DNA of 64,000 bases from Polynucleobacter nymphae (lineage in GTDB: Bacteria; Pseudomonadota; Gammaproteobacteria; Burkholderiales; Burkholderiaceae). Of this stretch, positions 16,500 to 26,135 are shown piece by piece. The translations under genes and the position numbers were made by a program. The number at the start of each line of letters is the position of its first letter. Position 1 is the first letter of the stretch. Under the pieces are notes generated by a model that made no database searches, was not told the DNA's origin, and saw only the letters and a program-made list of their open reading frames with translations. The stretch spans positions 744,001 to 808,000 of the forward strand of contig NZ_JACVPA010000001.1 of NCBI RefSeq assembly GCF_018882155.1, read 5' to 3'.

Positions 16500-19103
16500 T
16501 TAGTGAACCTGACGTGTAAAGCTAAAGTCACCTTTTTTATCTACATCCACAGGTACCACGTCTTTAGGCCCGAACTTGCCTTCCAAGATCATCTTAGAAA
16601 CTGGGTTCTCGATGTACTGCTGAATGGCCCGCTTGAGTGGTCTTGCTCCAAAGACAGGGTCAAAGCCCACTTCAGCAATCTTATTCAAGGCAGCATCACT
16701 TACCTCAAGCTGCATATCTACCTTTGCCAAGCGAACTGACAAGTTCTTCAGCAAGATCTTAGCGATATTGGCAATATTGCCTTTATCCAAACCATGGAAG
16801 ACCACAATCTCATCAATGCGGTTCAAGAACTCTGGACGGAAATGACTCTTCAGCTCTTCAAACACCGCTTCTTTAATCTCTAACTGTTTCTTACCAGTCA
16901 TCGACTGAATGAGATGCGAGCCAATATTACTAGTCATCACGATCACAGTATTCTTAAAGTCCACAGTACGACCTTGACCATCTGTTAGACGACCATCATC
17001 TAACACTTGCAAGAGTACATTAAAGACATCCGGGTGTGCTTTTTCAATTTCATCAAAGAGAATCACGCTGTAGGGATGACGACGAACTTGCTCAGTGAGA
17101 TAGCCACCCTCTTCGTAACCTACATAGCCTGGAGGCGCGCCAATTAAACGGGCAACGCTATGCTTCTCCATGAACTCACTCATATCGATGCGAATGAGAT
17201 GATCTTCACTATCAAATAAGAAGCCTGCCAATGCTTTGCACAGCTCAGTCTTACCAACACCAGTAGGCCCCAAGAATAAGAATGACCCATAAGGACGATT
17301 CTCTTCAGACAGACCAGCGCGGGAACGACGGATGGCATCTGATACCGCACGAATCGCCTCTTCCTGCCCAACCACACGCTTATGTAAGAGCTCTTCCATC
17401 TTCAGGAGCTTATCGCGCTCACCTTGCATCATCTTTGATACTGGGATACCAGTCGCCCGAGATACCACTTCAGCAATTTCTTCTGCGCCTACCTGGGTCC
17501 GCAAAAGCTTATTCTTCACCACGCCATTTTTATCGCCTTTAGCTTCAGCTGCAGCAGCAGACTTCAGTTTGGCTTCCAGCTCTGGTAGTTTTCCATACTG
17601 TAATTCTGCGACTTGCTCTAGCTTACCTTCGCGCTGTAGCTTAGTAATATCAGCGCGTACTTTTTCAATCTCTTCCTTCAGATTAGCGGCGCCCAAAACG
17701 GCACCCTTCTCCGCTTTCCAGATTTCCTCTAAATCAGCGTACTCAGCGCCTAGGCGTTTGATTTCATCTTCTATAAGGCCAAGGCGCTTTTGAGAAGCTT
17801 CATCCTTTTCTTTCTTAACCGCTTCACGCTCAATCTTGAGCTGAATCAGACGACGCTCTAGTTTGTCCATCACCTCAGGCTTAGAATCAATCTCCATCCG
17901 AATGCGTGAACCGGCTTCGTCAATTAAGTCGATAGCTTTGTCTGGTAAGAAACGATCGGTGATGTAGCGATGCGATAACTCGGCAGCAGCCACAATCGCA
18001 GGGTCAGTAATCTCAATACCATGGTGAAGCTCATAACGCTCTTGCAAACCACGCAAGATTGCAATCGTTGCTTCAACGCTAGGCTCTTCAACCATGACTT
18101 TTTGAAAGCGCCGCTCTAGTGCAGCATCTTTTTCAATATATTTCCGGTATTCATCTAAAGTCGTTGCACCGATGCAATGCAATTCACCACGAGCTAGGGC
18201 AGGCTTGAGCATATTGCCGGCATCCATTGCGCCGTCACCCTTACCAGCACCAACCATCGTATGAATCTCATCAATAAAGATGATGGTTTGACCTTCGTCT
18301 TTAGCAACATCGCTCAACACTGCCTTCAAGCGCTCTTCAAACTCGCCACGATACTTAGCACCTGCCAACAACAAAGCCATATCTAAAACTAGGACTCGCT
18401 TGTTCTTCAGGGTTTCAGGAACCTCGCCGTTCACAATACGCTGCGCTAAACCTTCAACAATCGCAGTCTTGCCGACGCCAGGCTCACCAATCAAAACAGG
18501 GTTGTTCTTACCGCGACGCTGCAAGATCTGAATGGTGCGACGAATCTCATCATCACGACCAATCACAGGATCTAACTTACCCATCCGAGCACGCTCAGTT
18601 AAATCAATGGTGTATTTCTTTAAGGCCTCACGTTGACCTTCGGCATCTGCACTATTCACTGATTCCCCTCCGCGCACTAAATCAATAGCTGCTTCTAACG
18701 ATTTACGATTTAATCCATTCTCACGAGAAACTTTGCCAAGCTCACCTTTGTCATCTGCAACTACTAGCAAAAATAACTCACCAGCAATAAATTGGTCATT
18801 ACGCTTATTAGCTTCTTTTTCACATAGATTGAGCCAGTTACTTAAATCACGACCAACTTGGACCTCGCCACTCGTGCCCTGCACCTCAGGCAAATTCGCG
18901 ATGATCTTTTCTGCACCTTTTTCAAGGCCCAAGACATTTACTCCGGCACGGGTAAGCAAGCTCTTGGCTGCACCATCAGAATCGCGCAACATGGCTAGCA
19001 ATACATGGACTGGTTCAATATATTGGTTATCTTTAGCTAAAGCGATACTTTGGGCCTCACTTAAGGCCTCTTGAAATTTGGTTGTTAACTTATCTATTCT
19101 CAT
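16500..19103 (-). CDS. clpB: ATP-dependent disaggregase ClpB
   Basis: Hexameric AAA+ chaperone that, with DnaK, rescues aggregated proteins in the cytosol. Length 867. The N-terminal Clp-N repeats occupy residues 1-145, Walker A1 GEPGVGKT is at 206-213, the long M-domain coiled coil ([17 protein letters not shown] region) follows the first ATPase domain, and Walker A2 GPTGVGKT opens the second. The ClpP-binding tripeptide loop is not evident, as expected for ClpB. ATG follows TGGAG. A strong sigma-32 promoter match lies upstream, so heat-shock control is likely. Confidence 0.97.
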   Translation of the reverse strand: MRIDKLTTKFQEALSEAQSIALAKDNQYIEPVHVLLAMLRDSDGAAKSLLTRAGVNVLGLEKGAEKIIANLPEVQGTSGEVQVGRDLSNWLNLCEKEANKRNDQFIAGELFLLVVADDKGELGKVSRENGLNRKSLEAAIDLVRGGESVNSADAEGQREALKKYTIDLTERARMGKLDPVIGRDDEIRRTIQILQRRGKNNPVLIGEPGVGKTAIVEGLAQRIVNGEVPETLKNKRVLVLDMALLLAGAKYRGEFEERLKAVLSDVAKDEGQTIIFIDEIHTMVGAGKGDGAMDAGNMLKPALARGELHCIGATTLDEYRKYIEKDAALERRFQKVMVEEPSVEATIAILRGLQERYELHHGIEITDPAIVAAAELSHRYITDRFLPDKAIDLIDEAGSRIRMEIDSKPEVMDKLERRLIQLKIEREAVKKEKDEASQKRLGLIEDEIKRLGAEYADLEEIWKAEKGAVLGAANLKEEIEKVRADITKLQREGKLEQVAELQYGKLPELEAKLKSAAAAEAKGDKNGVVKNKLLRTQVGAEEIAEVVSRATGIPVSKMMQGERDKLLKMEELLHKRVVGQEEAIRAVSDAIRRSRAGLSEENRPYGSFLFLGPTGVGKTELCKALAGFLFDSEDHLIRIDMSEFMEKHSVARLIGAPPGYVGYEEGGYLTEQVRRHPYSVILFDEIEKAHPDVFNVLLQVLDDGRLTDGQGRTVDFKNTVIVMTSNIGSHLIQSMTGKKQLEIKEAVFEELKSHFRPEFLNRIDEIVVFHGLDKGNIANIAKILLKNLSVRLAKVDMQLEVSDAALNKIAEVGFDPVFGARPLKRAIQQYIENPVSKMILEGKFGPKDVVPVDVDKKGDFSFTRQVH

Positions 19104-19130
19104 TTTTGTACTCCATATATCTATCTATAG

Positions 19131-19159
19131 AATATAAGGGCAATATGACATATTTCAAG
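19131..19159 (-). promoter_or_regulatory. Predicted sigma-32 heat-shock promoter of clpB
   Basis: On the minus strand CTTGAAA (perfect -35) is followed after 12 bases by CCCTTATAT, close to the -10 consensus CCCCATNT. It sits 28-56 bp upstream of the clpB start codon. Confidence 0.75.
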
Positions 19160-19197
19160 GCTTTTACACCCTCTTTTTAAGCGAATTTACCCCTACT

Positions 19198-19437
19198 TTG
19201 ACCTGGCTTGTTTACCTCCTTGAATGCGCTGATGGCACTTACTATGCTGGCATTACTAACCGCCTAGAACATCGTCTTGAAGCCCATAATTCGGGCCAAG
19301 GTGCGCGCTATACGAGATCTCGTAGACCAGTTGTCCTATTGGCAACTCAAGAGCATCCCGACCGATCAGAGGCCTCTAAAGCAGAGGCGAAATTAAAGGG
19401 GCTTCCTCGAAGCGAGAAAATGGGATTCTTTAAATAA
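19198..19437 (+). CDS. GIY-YIG domain protein (UPF0213/YhbQ-like)
   Basis: Small single-domain GIY-YIG nuclease-fold protein, 79 residues. The motif is visible as VYLLECADGTYYAGITN: the first tyrosine is in the VYLLEC strand and the second motif is YAGIT. The conserved R in NRLEHRLEAH and the C-terminal EAKLKGLPR stretch match the YhbQ/UPF0213 group. No ATG or GTG is available in frame; a stop lies at 19135, so TTG at 19198 is the best start, without a clear ribosome binding site. Function in vivo (DNA or RNA nuclease) is unsettled for this family. It is divergent from clpB. Confidence 0.8.
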   Translation: MTWLVYLLECADGTYYAGITNRLEHRLEAHNSGQGARYTRSRRPVVLLATQEHPDRSEASKAEAKLKGLPRSEKMGFFK

Positions 19438-19468
19438 GCCGAATTAGCATCTTTGTAAGTGGCTCATC

Positions 19469-20749
19469 TTAGACTTTAGTGAATTGATATTTCAACTGCA
19501 TCAATAAAGTGCCTAGTAAAGCAATGCCTAAAACAATTACTCCTGCGGGCGAAGATTTAATTTCGTTAATTAGTAAAGAAATAAATAAGATCAAATTAAT
19601 GACTACGCCGCACCACAGAAGATAAGCATTAGCACCTGTTTGATGGCGTATCAGAATATGCCCATAGCTAATCACACTAAAGAGCAATAGAAAGGCCATG
19701 CTGGCCATCTTGCCAACAATCTCTAGTGGAAATCCTAAGACTAAGGCAATAACGATCAGTGAAGAGATCAAGAGTTGCTTTGTTTGACTATGTCCTAGTG
19801 TTTGGCTTAGCCATTGCATGTTTGAGTGCTCTGAAACCACTACTCCCAGAACTCTAGTGGCAGTAAATATCGTAGCGTTAACAGCAGCCGCACATGCCAG
19901 TAAGGCGACAACACCAACAGCAATAAAGCCTGCTCTGCCCATTAAAATATTTGCAGCAGATCCAATCACATTACTTGGATCTGCTTGTATCAAATCTAGT
20001 GGTGTAATTTGGATAATGACAAAGCTTACTAATACATAAAGAGAAATTATTAGTGAGACAGCGATATACATTGATTTTGGGATAATTTTTTTAGGTTCAG
20101 CCATTGAACTGGCTGCGCTGCTCACAACAGCAAAGCCCTGATAGTTAATATAGAGCATCCCTGTTGCAATCGCCATATCTTTGATGGGTCCTCCACTAAA
20201 ACTTAAACTGGCTAAAGGAAGTTGTGAAAAGCCGTAACTACTCAGTCCAATCAGTGAAAAAAATACAATGCCAATTGCAATCAAACCAGCAAACCCAACA
20301 ATACTTGCGCCCAGTAAATTAACTAAAGCTAGAATCAAGACCAAGGCACTGCCTATCAGTTTTAACTCTAATGAGGTGAAAAAATTACCAGTTAAAACGA
20401 CAATAAACTCTGTAAATCCAGATGCATATAGTGCGGTTGATACTAGAAATCCAAGATATAAAAAAGTATTCATCCAACCAGAAATAAAACCATTGCCATA
20501 TGTAGAGACAATGTATCCTGCAGGACCTCCGCCAGCTGAAAAAGTAGCGCTAAGCTTTGCGCAAGAGTAAACGGTAAACAGGACCGCAATTCCTGCAAGT
20601 AAAAAAGGGTATGGGAAGTGGGATTTAGCCGTAAAATTAGCAAATCCCAAAATCGTGAAGAGCCCTGAGCCCATCATCCCGCTCATACTCATTGCTATAG
20701 CAGAATATAGGCCTACATTTCCTGATTTACTGACTTGATTGTTTGACAT
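19469..20749 (-). CDS. APC-superfamily amino acid permease
   Basis: Inner-membrane transporter of the amino acid-polyamine-organocation superfamily, 426 residues, with about 12 hydrophobic segments. The first helix with SMSGMMGSGLFTILGFAN carries the glycine-rich APC substrate motif (G-S-G-L/I-F), and SATFSAGGGPAGYI is the second conserved loop. The substrate is not predictable. It lies 123 bp downstream of the sulfatase on the same strand. The gene is A+T-rich compared with neighbouring clpB. With the sulfatase it separates moaE from clpB, which I recall as close neighbours in related genomes. Confidence 0.85.
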   Translation of the reverse strand: MSNNQVSKSGNVGLYSAIAMSMSGMMGSGLFTILGFANFTAKSHFPYPFLLAGIAVLFTVYSCAKLSATFSAGGGPAGYIVSTYGNGFISGWMNTFLYLGFLVSTALYASGFTEFIVVLTGNFFTSLELKLIGSALVLILALVNLLGASIVGFAGLIAIGIVFFSLIGLSSYGFSQLPLASLSFSGGPIKDMAIATGMLYINYQGFAVVSSAASSMAEPKKIIPKSMYIAVSLIISLYVLVSFVIIQITPLDLIQADPSNVIGSAANILMGRAGFIAVGVVALLACAAAVNATIFTATRVLGVVVSEHSNMQWLSQTLGHSQTKQLLISSLIVIALVLGFPLEIVGKMASMAFLLLFSVISYGHILIRHQTGANAYLLWCGVVINLILFISLLINEIKSSPAGVIVLGIALLGTLLMQLKYQFTKV

Positions 20750-20823
20750 TAGCTACCATGTTGTGCTGTTGGAGTTAGTTTAACCCTTTGCGACTAATAA
20801 GCTAGCAGCTAATTCATCGTGTA

Positions 20824-22626
20824 TTACCTCTGATCTGGCTTAGCGAAATACCATCTTCCATTTCGGATCGGCAAGAAGCTGCCGTCATCCACTCCTACCT
20901 CTTGCGCAATACGCTCATTCATGACCTTATTCATGGCCATGATCAAGGCTCCATTCTTCTTAGGATCCATGGCTAAGTTATTCATCTCATTAGGATCATT
21001 TTGCAGGTCAAAAAGTTCTAAATCATTCTTAGCTAAGATTTCTTCCATAGTCGTTGGAGTATTGAAATAGAGGGGTGAGAAGTAGCGTGAGAAGCGGTAT
21101 CTTCCATCAAACACGCTACGAATGCCAACGCGATTAGCAAAGTTAGGTTCGTGCTCTTTCAAAATCTTGACCGATTGCTTATAGTCATACTTGCCAGACA
21201 TTAACCAAGAGTAGGTTTTTTCAGCCCAGAACCAGCTCGTAAACATGAGCATATTGAAATTAAATAATGAGGCCGGTCTCGCAGCGTCCACTTCAGCTTT
21301 TTCTGGCTCTTTAAATAATGGCGTGAGGTCTTTACCTTTCAATCCCTCTGAAGCCTTTGCAATACTTTTTGAATCCTTGCCAGTCATTGCCAAAATAGTA
21401 GTAGCCAAGTCAATCTGTGACGTAATTGCCTGACACTCTTTGCCACCTGGATAAGCGGGATGAATAATCATTAATGGAATATGGTTTTGCTCTTTGTAAG
21501 CAGTAGTACCTTTGCCCCGCATTTGATGGGTGCCACCTAATTCACCATGGTCAGCTGTAAAAATGACAATGGTGTTATCTTCCATGCCACTATCTTTCAA
21601 GCCCTGCATTACTGCAGCTACATTCTCATCGCTATCGCGCATGCAATTGAAGTAGTAGTCCAGCAGCAATCTCCAGCGACGGTCTTCATTTGGCCAGGGG
21701 CCCATCAGCAAATCCCAAATTTCTTGGTAAAGCTTATGTGCCTTGGGTCTTCCAGGCGCATCAAGAGCCTGCTTGCGACTGTCTGGCAATGGATAGTTAT
21801 TCCAAGTAGCCTGATATAGCTCTGAAGTAGGTGGTGGCAATATTGCCATGGCATGCTTAGCACCCTGAACTGGTTTGCCAGGTAAATCGGAGTTCACATA
21901 AGTCACATCATGCGGGTTGACAATATTGACCGCTAGATACCAAGGTTGCTTTTTAGCTTTGAGTTCCTGGCCTTCGTTACGAAGCCAGCCAACAGCAGAG
22001 GACAGTGTTAACTTATCAAAGGTATAGCCGCCCTGCTGCTGATCAACGATATCACCTACCCCCAAGAAATCATTGAAGCCATAGGACTTGATAATCTTAC
22101 GATAGGTATCCATCGGAGCGTCATAGGCTTTTTTAACCACATCCATATTGGCAGAAAGATGCCACTTACCTTGATATGCGGCGTGGTAACCCAGCTCTTG
22201 AAGGCGATGGCCAATTGTTTTTACTTTTAGAGATAAATCAGGCTGCCAGAGGAAGTTAAGGTTATCAAAAATACCTGAATGCTGAATATGCAAACCTGTG
22301 TAAATGACTGAGCGGGCAGATGAACACTGCATTGATGCCGCCTGGTGATTCGTAAAGGTAATTGCTTTTTTCTTGATTGCTTCACGTGCAGGGACTGGTA
22401 TTGGCCACTTTGGAAAGAAGTGCTCTTGATCTACTAAAACAAAGAGGATGTTGTAGCCGGCAGGTGGACTGCTAGGTGCAACCGGGGGTGCTTTGTGGGG
22501 GCTAGACTGTGCTTGTGCACTTTGTAAACCAGCTGGTAACAATGTGGAGCCTATCGCTGCAGTGCCAGAAGTTAATAGATCACGGCGGGAAGGATTCTGT
22601 GGCTCGTTATTTGAATTTTTAGTCAT
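20824..22626 (-). CDS. Tat-exported sulfatase-family hydrolase
   Basis: Alkaline phosphatase-superfamily sulfatase, 600 residues. A twin-arginine signal (SRRDLLTSGTAAIG at residues 13-26) precedes the mature enzyme, so it folds in the cytoplasm and is exported to the periplasm. The metal site starts at LFVLVDQEHF (D66, Q67), similar to choline-sulfatase and phosphonate monoester hydrolase. The formylglycine position is C101 in QCSSARS: Cys and Arg of the C-X-P-X-R motif are present but the middle Pro/Ala is Ser. The second metal motif FTADHGELGGTH is intact. ATG 22626 was chosen because the upstream alternative is a TTG that would bury the Tat signal. The substrate is unknown. Confidence 0.87.
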   Translation of the reverse strand: MTKNSNNEPQNPSRRDLLTSGTAAIGSTLLPAGLQSAQAQSSPHKAPPVAPSSPPAGYNILFVLVDQEHFFPKWPIPVPAREAIKKKAITFTNHQAASMQCSSARSVIYTGLHIQHSGIFDNLNFLWQPDLSLKVKTIGHRLQELGYHAAYQGKWHLSANMDVVKKAYDAPMDTYRKIIKSYGFNDFLGVGDIVDQQQGGYTFDKLTLSSAVGWLRNEGQELKAKKQPWYLAVNIVNPHDVTYVNSDLPGKPVQGAKHAMAILPPPTSELYQATWNNYPLPDSRKQALDAPGRPKAHKLYQEIWDLLMGPWPNEDRRWRLLLDYYFNCMRDSDENVAAVMQGLKDSGMEDNTIVIFTADHGELGGTHQMRGKGTTAYKEQNHIPLMIIHPAYPGGKECQAITSQIDLATTILAMTGKDSKSIAKASEGLKGKDLTPLFKEPEKAEVDAARPASLFNFNMLMFTSWFWAEKTYSWLMSGKYDYKQSVKILKEHEPNFANRVGIRSVFDGRYRFSRYFSPLYFNTPTTMEEILAKNDLELFDLQNDPNEMNNLAMDPKKNGALIMAMNKVMNERIAQEVGVDDGSFLPIRNGRWYFAKPDQR

Positions 22627-22683
22627 GTCATTTAGCAAGAGATTAATCAAGACATCATTTAACGGGTGAAAATAACTCAATCA

Positions 22684-23145
22684 TTATTTTTTATTCCAAC
22701 GCTCCATTGCAGCAGCATCTGTCACTCTAGAGTCGACCCAACGGGCGCCCTCAGGGGTATCTTCTTTCTTCCAGAATGGTGCTGCTGTCTTGAGATAGTC
22801 CATGATGAACTCACATGCTGCAAATGCTTCGCCTCTGTGCGCACTAGTCACCACTACTAAAACAATTTGATCTTCTGGTAGCAGTGGGCCAACTCTGTGG
22901 ATGACTAAGGTTTGGTAGATATCCCAACGCGCCTTGGCTTGATCCAAAATTTCTTGCAATGCTTTTTCAGTCATGCCAGGGTAATGCTCCAAGGTCATGC
23001 CCTTTACTTGACTACCATCATTCATATCGCGCACAGCGCCCAAGAAACTCACTACTGCACCAACTCTGGGGTCGCCTTTGCGCAGTCCCGCTATTTCAGC
23101 ACTGATATCAAAATCTTTTTCTTGAATGCGGATTGAACTCGACAT
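22684..23145 (-). CDS. moaE: Molybdopterin synthase catalytic subunit MoaE
   Basis: Large subunit of molybdopterin synthase: with MoaD it adds two sulfurs to precursor Z in molybdenum-cofactor synthesis. 153 residues. VVSFLGAVRD near residue 30, TSAHRGEAFAACEFIMDYLK and the catalytic-lysine region FWKKE are all present. It is separated from moaD by one base and lies in the order moeA-moaD-moaE, so the two subunits are made together. The Mo enzymes served are not in this window. Confidence 0.96.
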   Translation of the reverse strand: MSSSIRIQEKDFDISAEIAGLRKGDPRVGAVVSFLGAVRDMNDGSQVKGMTLEHYPGMTEKALQEILDQAKARWDIYQTLVIHRVGPLLPEDQIVLVVVTSAHRGEAFAACEFIMDYLKTAAPFWKKEDTPEGARWVDSRVTDAAAMERWNKK

Positions 23146-23146
23146 T

Positions 23147-23404
23147 TCAGCCCCCAGTCACCGGTGGAAAGAAGGCTACTTCAGCATTTTCTTTTAGAGG
23201 TGTGCTTGCATCAACCATTATCTGATTAAGAGCGCAGCGCAATACCTTACTTTCGGCTAATACTTCAGCCCAAGGATTACCGCGCTCTATTAAATACATT
23301 CTGAGATCTGCAATAGTTTTAACAGTACCTGGAATGGTGATCTCCTCTTGCGAAACACCAAGAGCTTCTCGCAGTGAGGCAAAGAATCGTAATTGGAGTT
23401 TCAT
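23147..23404 (-). CDS. moaD: Molybdopterin synthase sulfur carrier MoaD
   Basis: Ubiquitin-like small subunit of molybdopterin synthase, 85 residues. It ends in VTGG; the terminal Gly-Gly is adenylated and thiocarboxylated, then donates sulfur in the MoaE active site. The beta-grasp start LRFFASLREALG and the FFPPVTGG end are typical. The gene starts with ATG 18 bp after moeA and is followed by moaE after one base. Confidence 0.95.
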   Translation of the reverse strand: MKLQLRFFASLREALGVSQEEITIPGTVKTIADLRMYLIERGNPWAEVLAESKVLRCALNQIMVDASTPLKENAEVAFFPPVTGG

Positions 23405-23422
23405 GAGGTAATCGTAAACCGA

Positions 23423-24664
23423 TTATTTGAGGAGTGTATCAAAGGGGATGTACTTCACTAGATCGCCAGATTTAATGAGCTGATTTGGTGGGCAATCCAC
23501 TAGACCATCACCCCAAGAGGCACTCGTAAGCACACCAGAGCTTTGATTTGGAAATAAATCTAGTCCGCCATTGCTATTAAGTTTGACACGCAAGAACTCA
23601 TTGCGACGATCTGCTTTTAACCAATCAAAGTCTGCGCGCATCAAGTAAGACTGGGCTTGTTTTACCTCACGGCCTTGCAACTTCAGAATAAATGGTCTTA
23701 CGAATAATAAAAAGGTTACAAAGCTCGATACTGGATTTCCAGGCAAGCCAATGAACCAAGCTTCACCATCTTTGGGTTGATCTGATTTACGAACTGCACC
23801 GAATGCCAAGGGCTTACCGGGTTTAATCGCAATCTGCCATAAATCTAATCTACCTTCAGCAGTTACCGCAGGCTTAATATGATCTTCCTCGCCAACCGAT
23901 ACGCCACCAGACGTAATGATGAGATCATGGTCTTTACTGGCTTTACGTAACGCTGCTTTCGTTGCGTCTAATCGATCGGGAACAATTCCTAAGTCCGTTG
24001 CATCGCATCCTAATGATTTGAGGCAAGCTAATAAAGTATCGCGATTGGAGTTATAAATGCCGCCTGGTTTCAGCGGCTCACCGGGAAGAGATAGTTCATC
24101 ACCCGTGAAGAATGCGGCGACTTTTACTCTGCGTTTCACGTTGAGATGCGTTAAGCCAGCAGAGGCAGCCACACCAAGCTCTTGTGGGCGCAAGAAAGTG
24201 CCTGCAGTCAGAGCTGTTTTGCCTGTCCTTAAATCTTCGCCCCTCCGACGAATCCATTGCCCTACTGCTGGTACTACATTGACCTGCACTTGATCGTTAG
24301 CCCCTTCAGGAATGCTGCAATCTTCTTGCATCACTACGGCATCGGTACCTAGAGGGACTGGTGCACCAGTAAAAATACGGGCAGCAGTTCCCGCTTGAAG
24401 CTCAGTTCCCACTGAACCTGCCGGAATGCGTTGTGCAATCTTTAGAATACTTCCAGATTTTTGGATATCGGCAGTACGTACCGCATAGCCATCCATCGAA
24501 GTATTATCTAGTGGTGGAACATCCACTAAGCTATTCACGTTTTCAGCAAGCACACGACCTAAGCTTGCTTGCATCGCAACGCTTTCATTGTCGACAACTG
24601 GCTTGGCGTGAGACAGTAAATGATCCAAGGCCTGCTGCGCAGTCAACATTGGAGGCTTAGTCAT
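23423..24664 (-). CDS. moeA: Molybdopterin molybdenumtransferase MoeA
   Basis: Inserts molybdate into adenylated molybdopterin. 413 residues. DVPPLDNTSMDGYAV near residues 48-62 is the family signature, TGAPVPLGTDAVVMQED the substrate loop, and SGGVSVGEEDHIK the MoCF-fold motif with the catalytic Asp/Glu. The C-terminal domain IV is complete. It follows thrC by 20 bp on the same strand, in the order alaC-hom-thrC-moeA-moaD-moaE that I recall from other Burkholderiaceae. Confidence 0.96.
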   Translation of the reverse strand: MTKPPMLTAQQALDHLLSHAKPVVDNESVAMQASLGRVLAENVNSLVDVPPLDNTSMDGYAVRTADIQKSGSILKIAQRIPAGSVGTELQAGTAARIFTGAPVPLGTDAVVMQEDCSIPEGANDQVQVNVVPAVGQWIRRRGEDLRTGKTALTAGTFLRPQELGVAASAGLTHLNVKRRVKVAAFFTGDELSLPGEPLKPGGIYNSNRDTLLACLKSLGCDATDLGIVPDRLDATKAALRKASKDHDLIITSGGVSVGEEDHIKPAVTAEGRLDLWQIAIKPGKPLAFGAVRKSDQPKDGEAWFIGLPGNPVSSFVTFLLFVRPFILKLQGREVKQAQSYLMRADFDWLKADRRNEFLRVKLNSNGGLDLFPNQSSGVLTSASWGDGLVDCPPNQLIKSGDLVKYIPFDTLLK

Positions 24665-24684
24665 AATGATTGATTGCTTGTGTT

Positions 24685-26127
24685 TTAACTAAGATGCGTT
24701 GTAATGAATGCTTTGATCTGATTGATGTCAGCATCAATATTCTCTACACGCTGAGGCTGAGATTTGATATCTTTAAATGCAGGCGGGCACTCAGCAGGGC
24801 GACCTAAAGCTTCCTGAATCGTTTCTTCAAACTTCACTGGGAGCGCAGTCTCGAGAACCAGCATTGGAATGCCAGCTTGTAAATGCTCGCGCGCTACCTT
24901 CACACCATCAGCAGTATGCGTATCGATCATGACACCATATTGCTGATCAATATTACGAATAGTGTCTAGGCGGTTCTGGTGTGTACTGCGACCAGATTGA
25001 AAACCGTACTGCCCAAGCTCTTTAAAGACTGCCTCTTTAGAAATATCGAAGCCACCCGTCTCGTCGACTTGCTTAAATATGCCTGCTGTTGCTTTACCGT
25101 CTTGGCCCATAAAGTCAAATACAAAACGCTCAAAGTTACTTGCCTTAGAGATGTCCATTGATGGGCTAGAGGTATGCAGTGTCTCAGCAGACTTGCGCGC
25201 GCGATATACACCAGTGCGGAAGAATTCATCAAGCACATCATTCTCATTAGTTGCAACGACGAGGTGCGCGATTGGCAAACCCATCATGCGTGCGATATGA
25301 CCAGCACAGACATTGCCGAAATTTCCTGAGGGCACAGTAAATGACACTTTCTCATTACTCGACTTAGTAGCAAGAAGATAACCTTGGAAGTAATACACCA
25401 CCTGAGCAACTACCCTACCCCAGTTAATGGAGTTCACGGTACCGATTTGATTCTTAGCCTTGAACGCATGATCGTTACTGACTGCCTTCACAATATCCTG
25501 GCAATCGTCGAATACACCAGCTACTGCTAAGTTGAAAATATTAGGGTCTTGTAAGGAATACATCTGCGCAGATTGGAAGGCACTCATCTTACCGCGGGGC
25601 GAGAGCATAAATACCTTTACGCCATCCTTGCCGCGCATCGCGTATTCGGCAGCGCTACCCGTGTCACCAGATGTGGCGCCCAAGATATTGAGATGCTGAC
25701 CTTTTTTCTTCAGGGCGTATTCAAAAAGATTGCCCAACAATTGCATGGCCATATCTTTGAAGGCTAAAGTTGGGCCATTTGAAAGACTTAAGAGTCCTAT
25801 ACGTGTGCCATGCTCCTCACCCAACCAATGTATCGGCGTAATGTCTTTAGCATTGTCTTGGGAGCGACCATTGCAGTAGACCTGCTCGGTATAGGTCTTA
25901 CGTAAGATGCTACGCAACTCTGCCTGCGGAATGTCATCGCAATATACACTTAAGACTTCATAAGCAAGATCAGCATAAGAAAGGCCGCGCCAAGCATCCA
26001 GTTGAGCTGCAGTGACTTTTGGATACTGGGCTGGTAAATACAAGCCGCCATCTGGTGCCAGTCCACCCAATAGAATTTCTAAGAAGGACTGTTGTGGACT
26101 ATTGCCACGAGTAGATTGGTAACGCAT
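24685..26127 (-). CDS. thrC: Threonine synthase
   Basis: PLP enzyme converting O-phosphohomoserine to threonine, 480 residues. The N-terminal MRYQSTRGN start, the PLP-lysine segment NGPTLAFKDMAMQ (Lys in AFKD), GATSGDTGSAAE and SGNFGNVCAG (phosphate-binding loops) mark the long, E. coli-like ThrC group. It lies 8 bp after hom, so the last steps of threonine synthesis are encoded together. ThrB (homoserine kinase) is not in the window. Confidence 0.97.
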   Translation of the reverse strand: MRYQSTRGNSPQQSFLEILLGGLAPDGGLYLPAQYPKVTAAQLDAWRGLSYADLAYEVLSVYCDDIPQAELRSILRKTYTEQVYCNGRSQDNAKDITPIHWLGEEHGTRIGLLSLSNGPTLAFKDMAMQLLGNLFEYALKKKGQHLNILGATSGDTGSAAEYAMRGKDGVKVFMLSPRGKMSAFQSAQMYSLQDPNIFNLAVAGVFDDCQDIVKAVSNDHAFKAKNQIGTVNSINWGRVVAQVVYYFQGYLLATKSSNEKVSFTVPSGNFGNVCAGHIARMMGLPIAHLVVATNENDVLDEFFRTGVYRARKSAETLHTSSPSMDISKASNFERFVFDFMGQDGKATAGIFKQVDETGGFDISKEAVFKELGQYGFQSGRSTHQNRLDTIRNIDQQYGVMIDTHTADGVKVAREHLQAGIPMLVLETALPVKFEETIQEALGRPAECPPAFKDIKSQPQRVENIDADINQIKAFITTHLS

Positions 26128-26135
26128 TAATTGAC

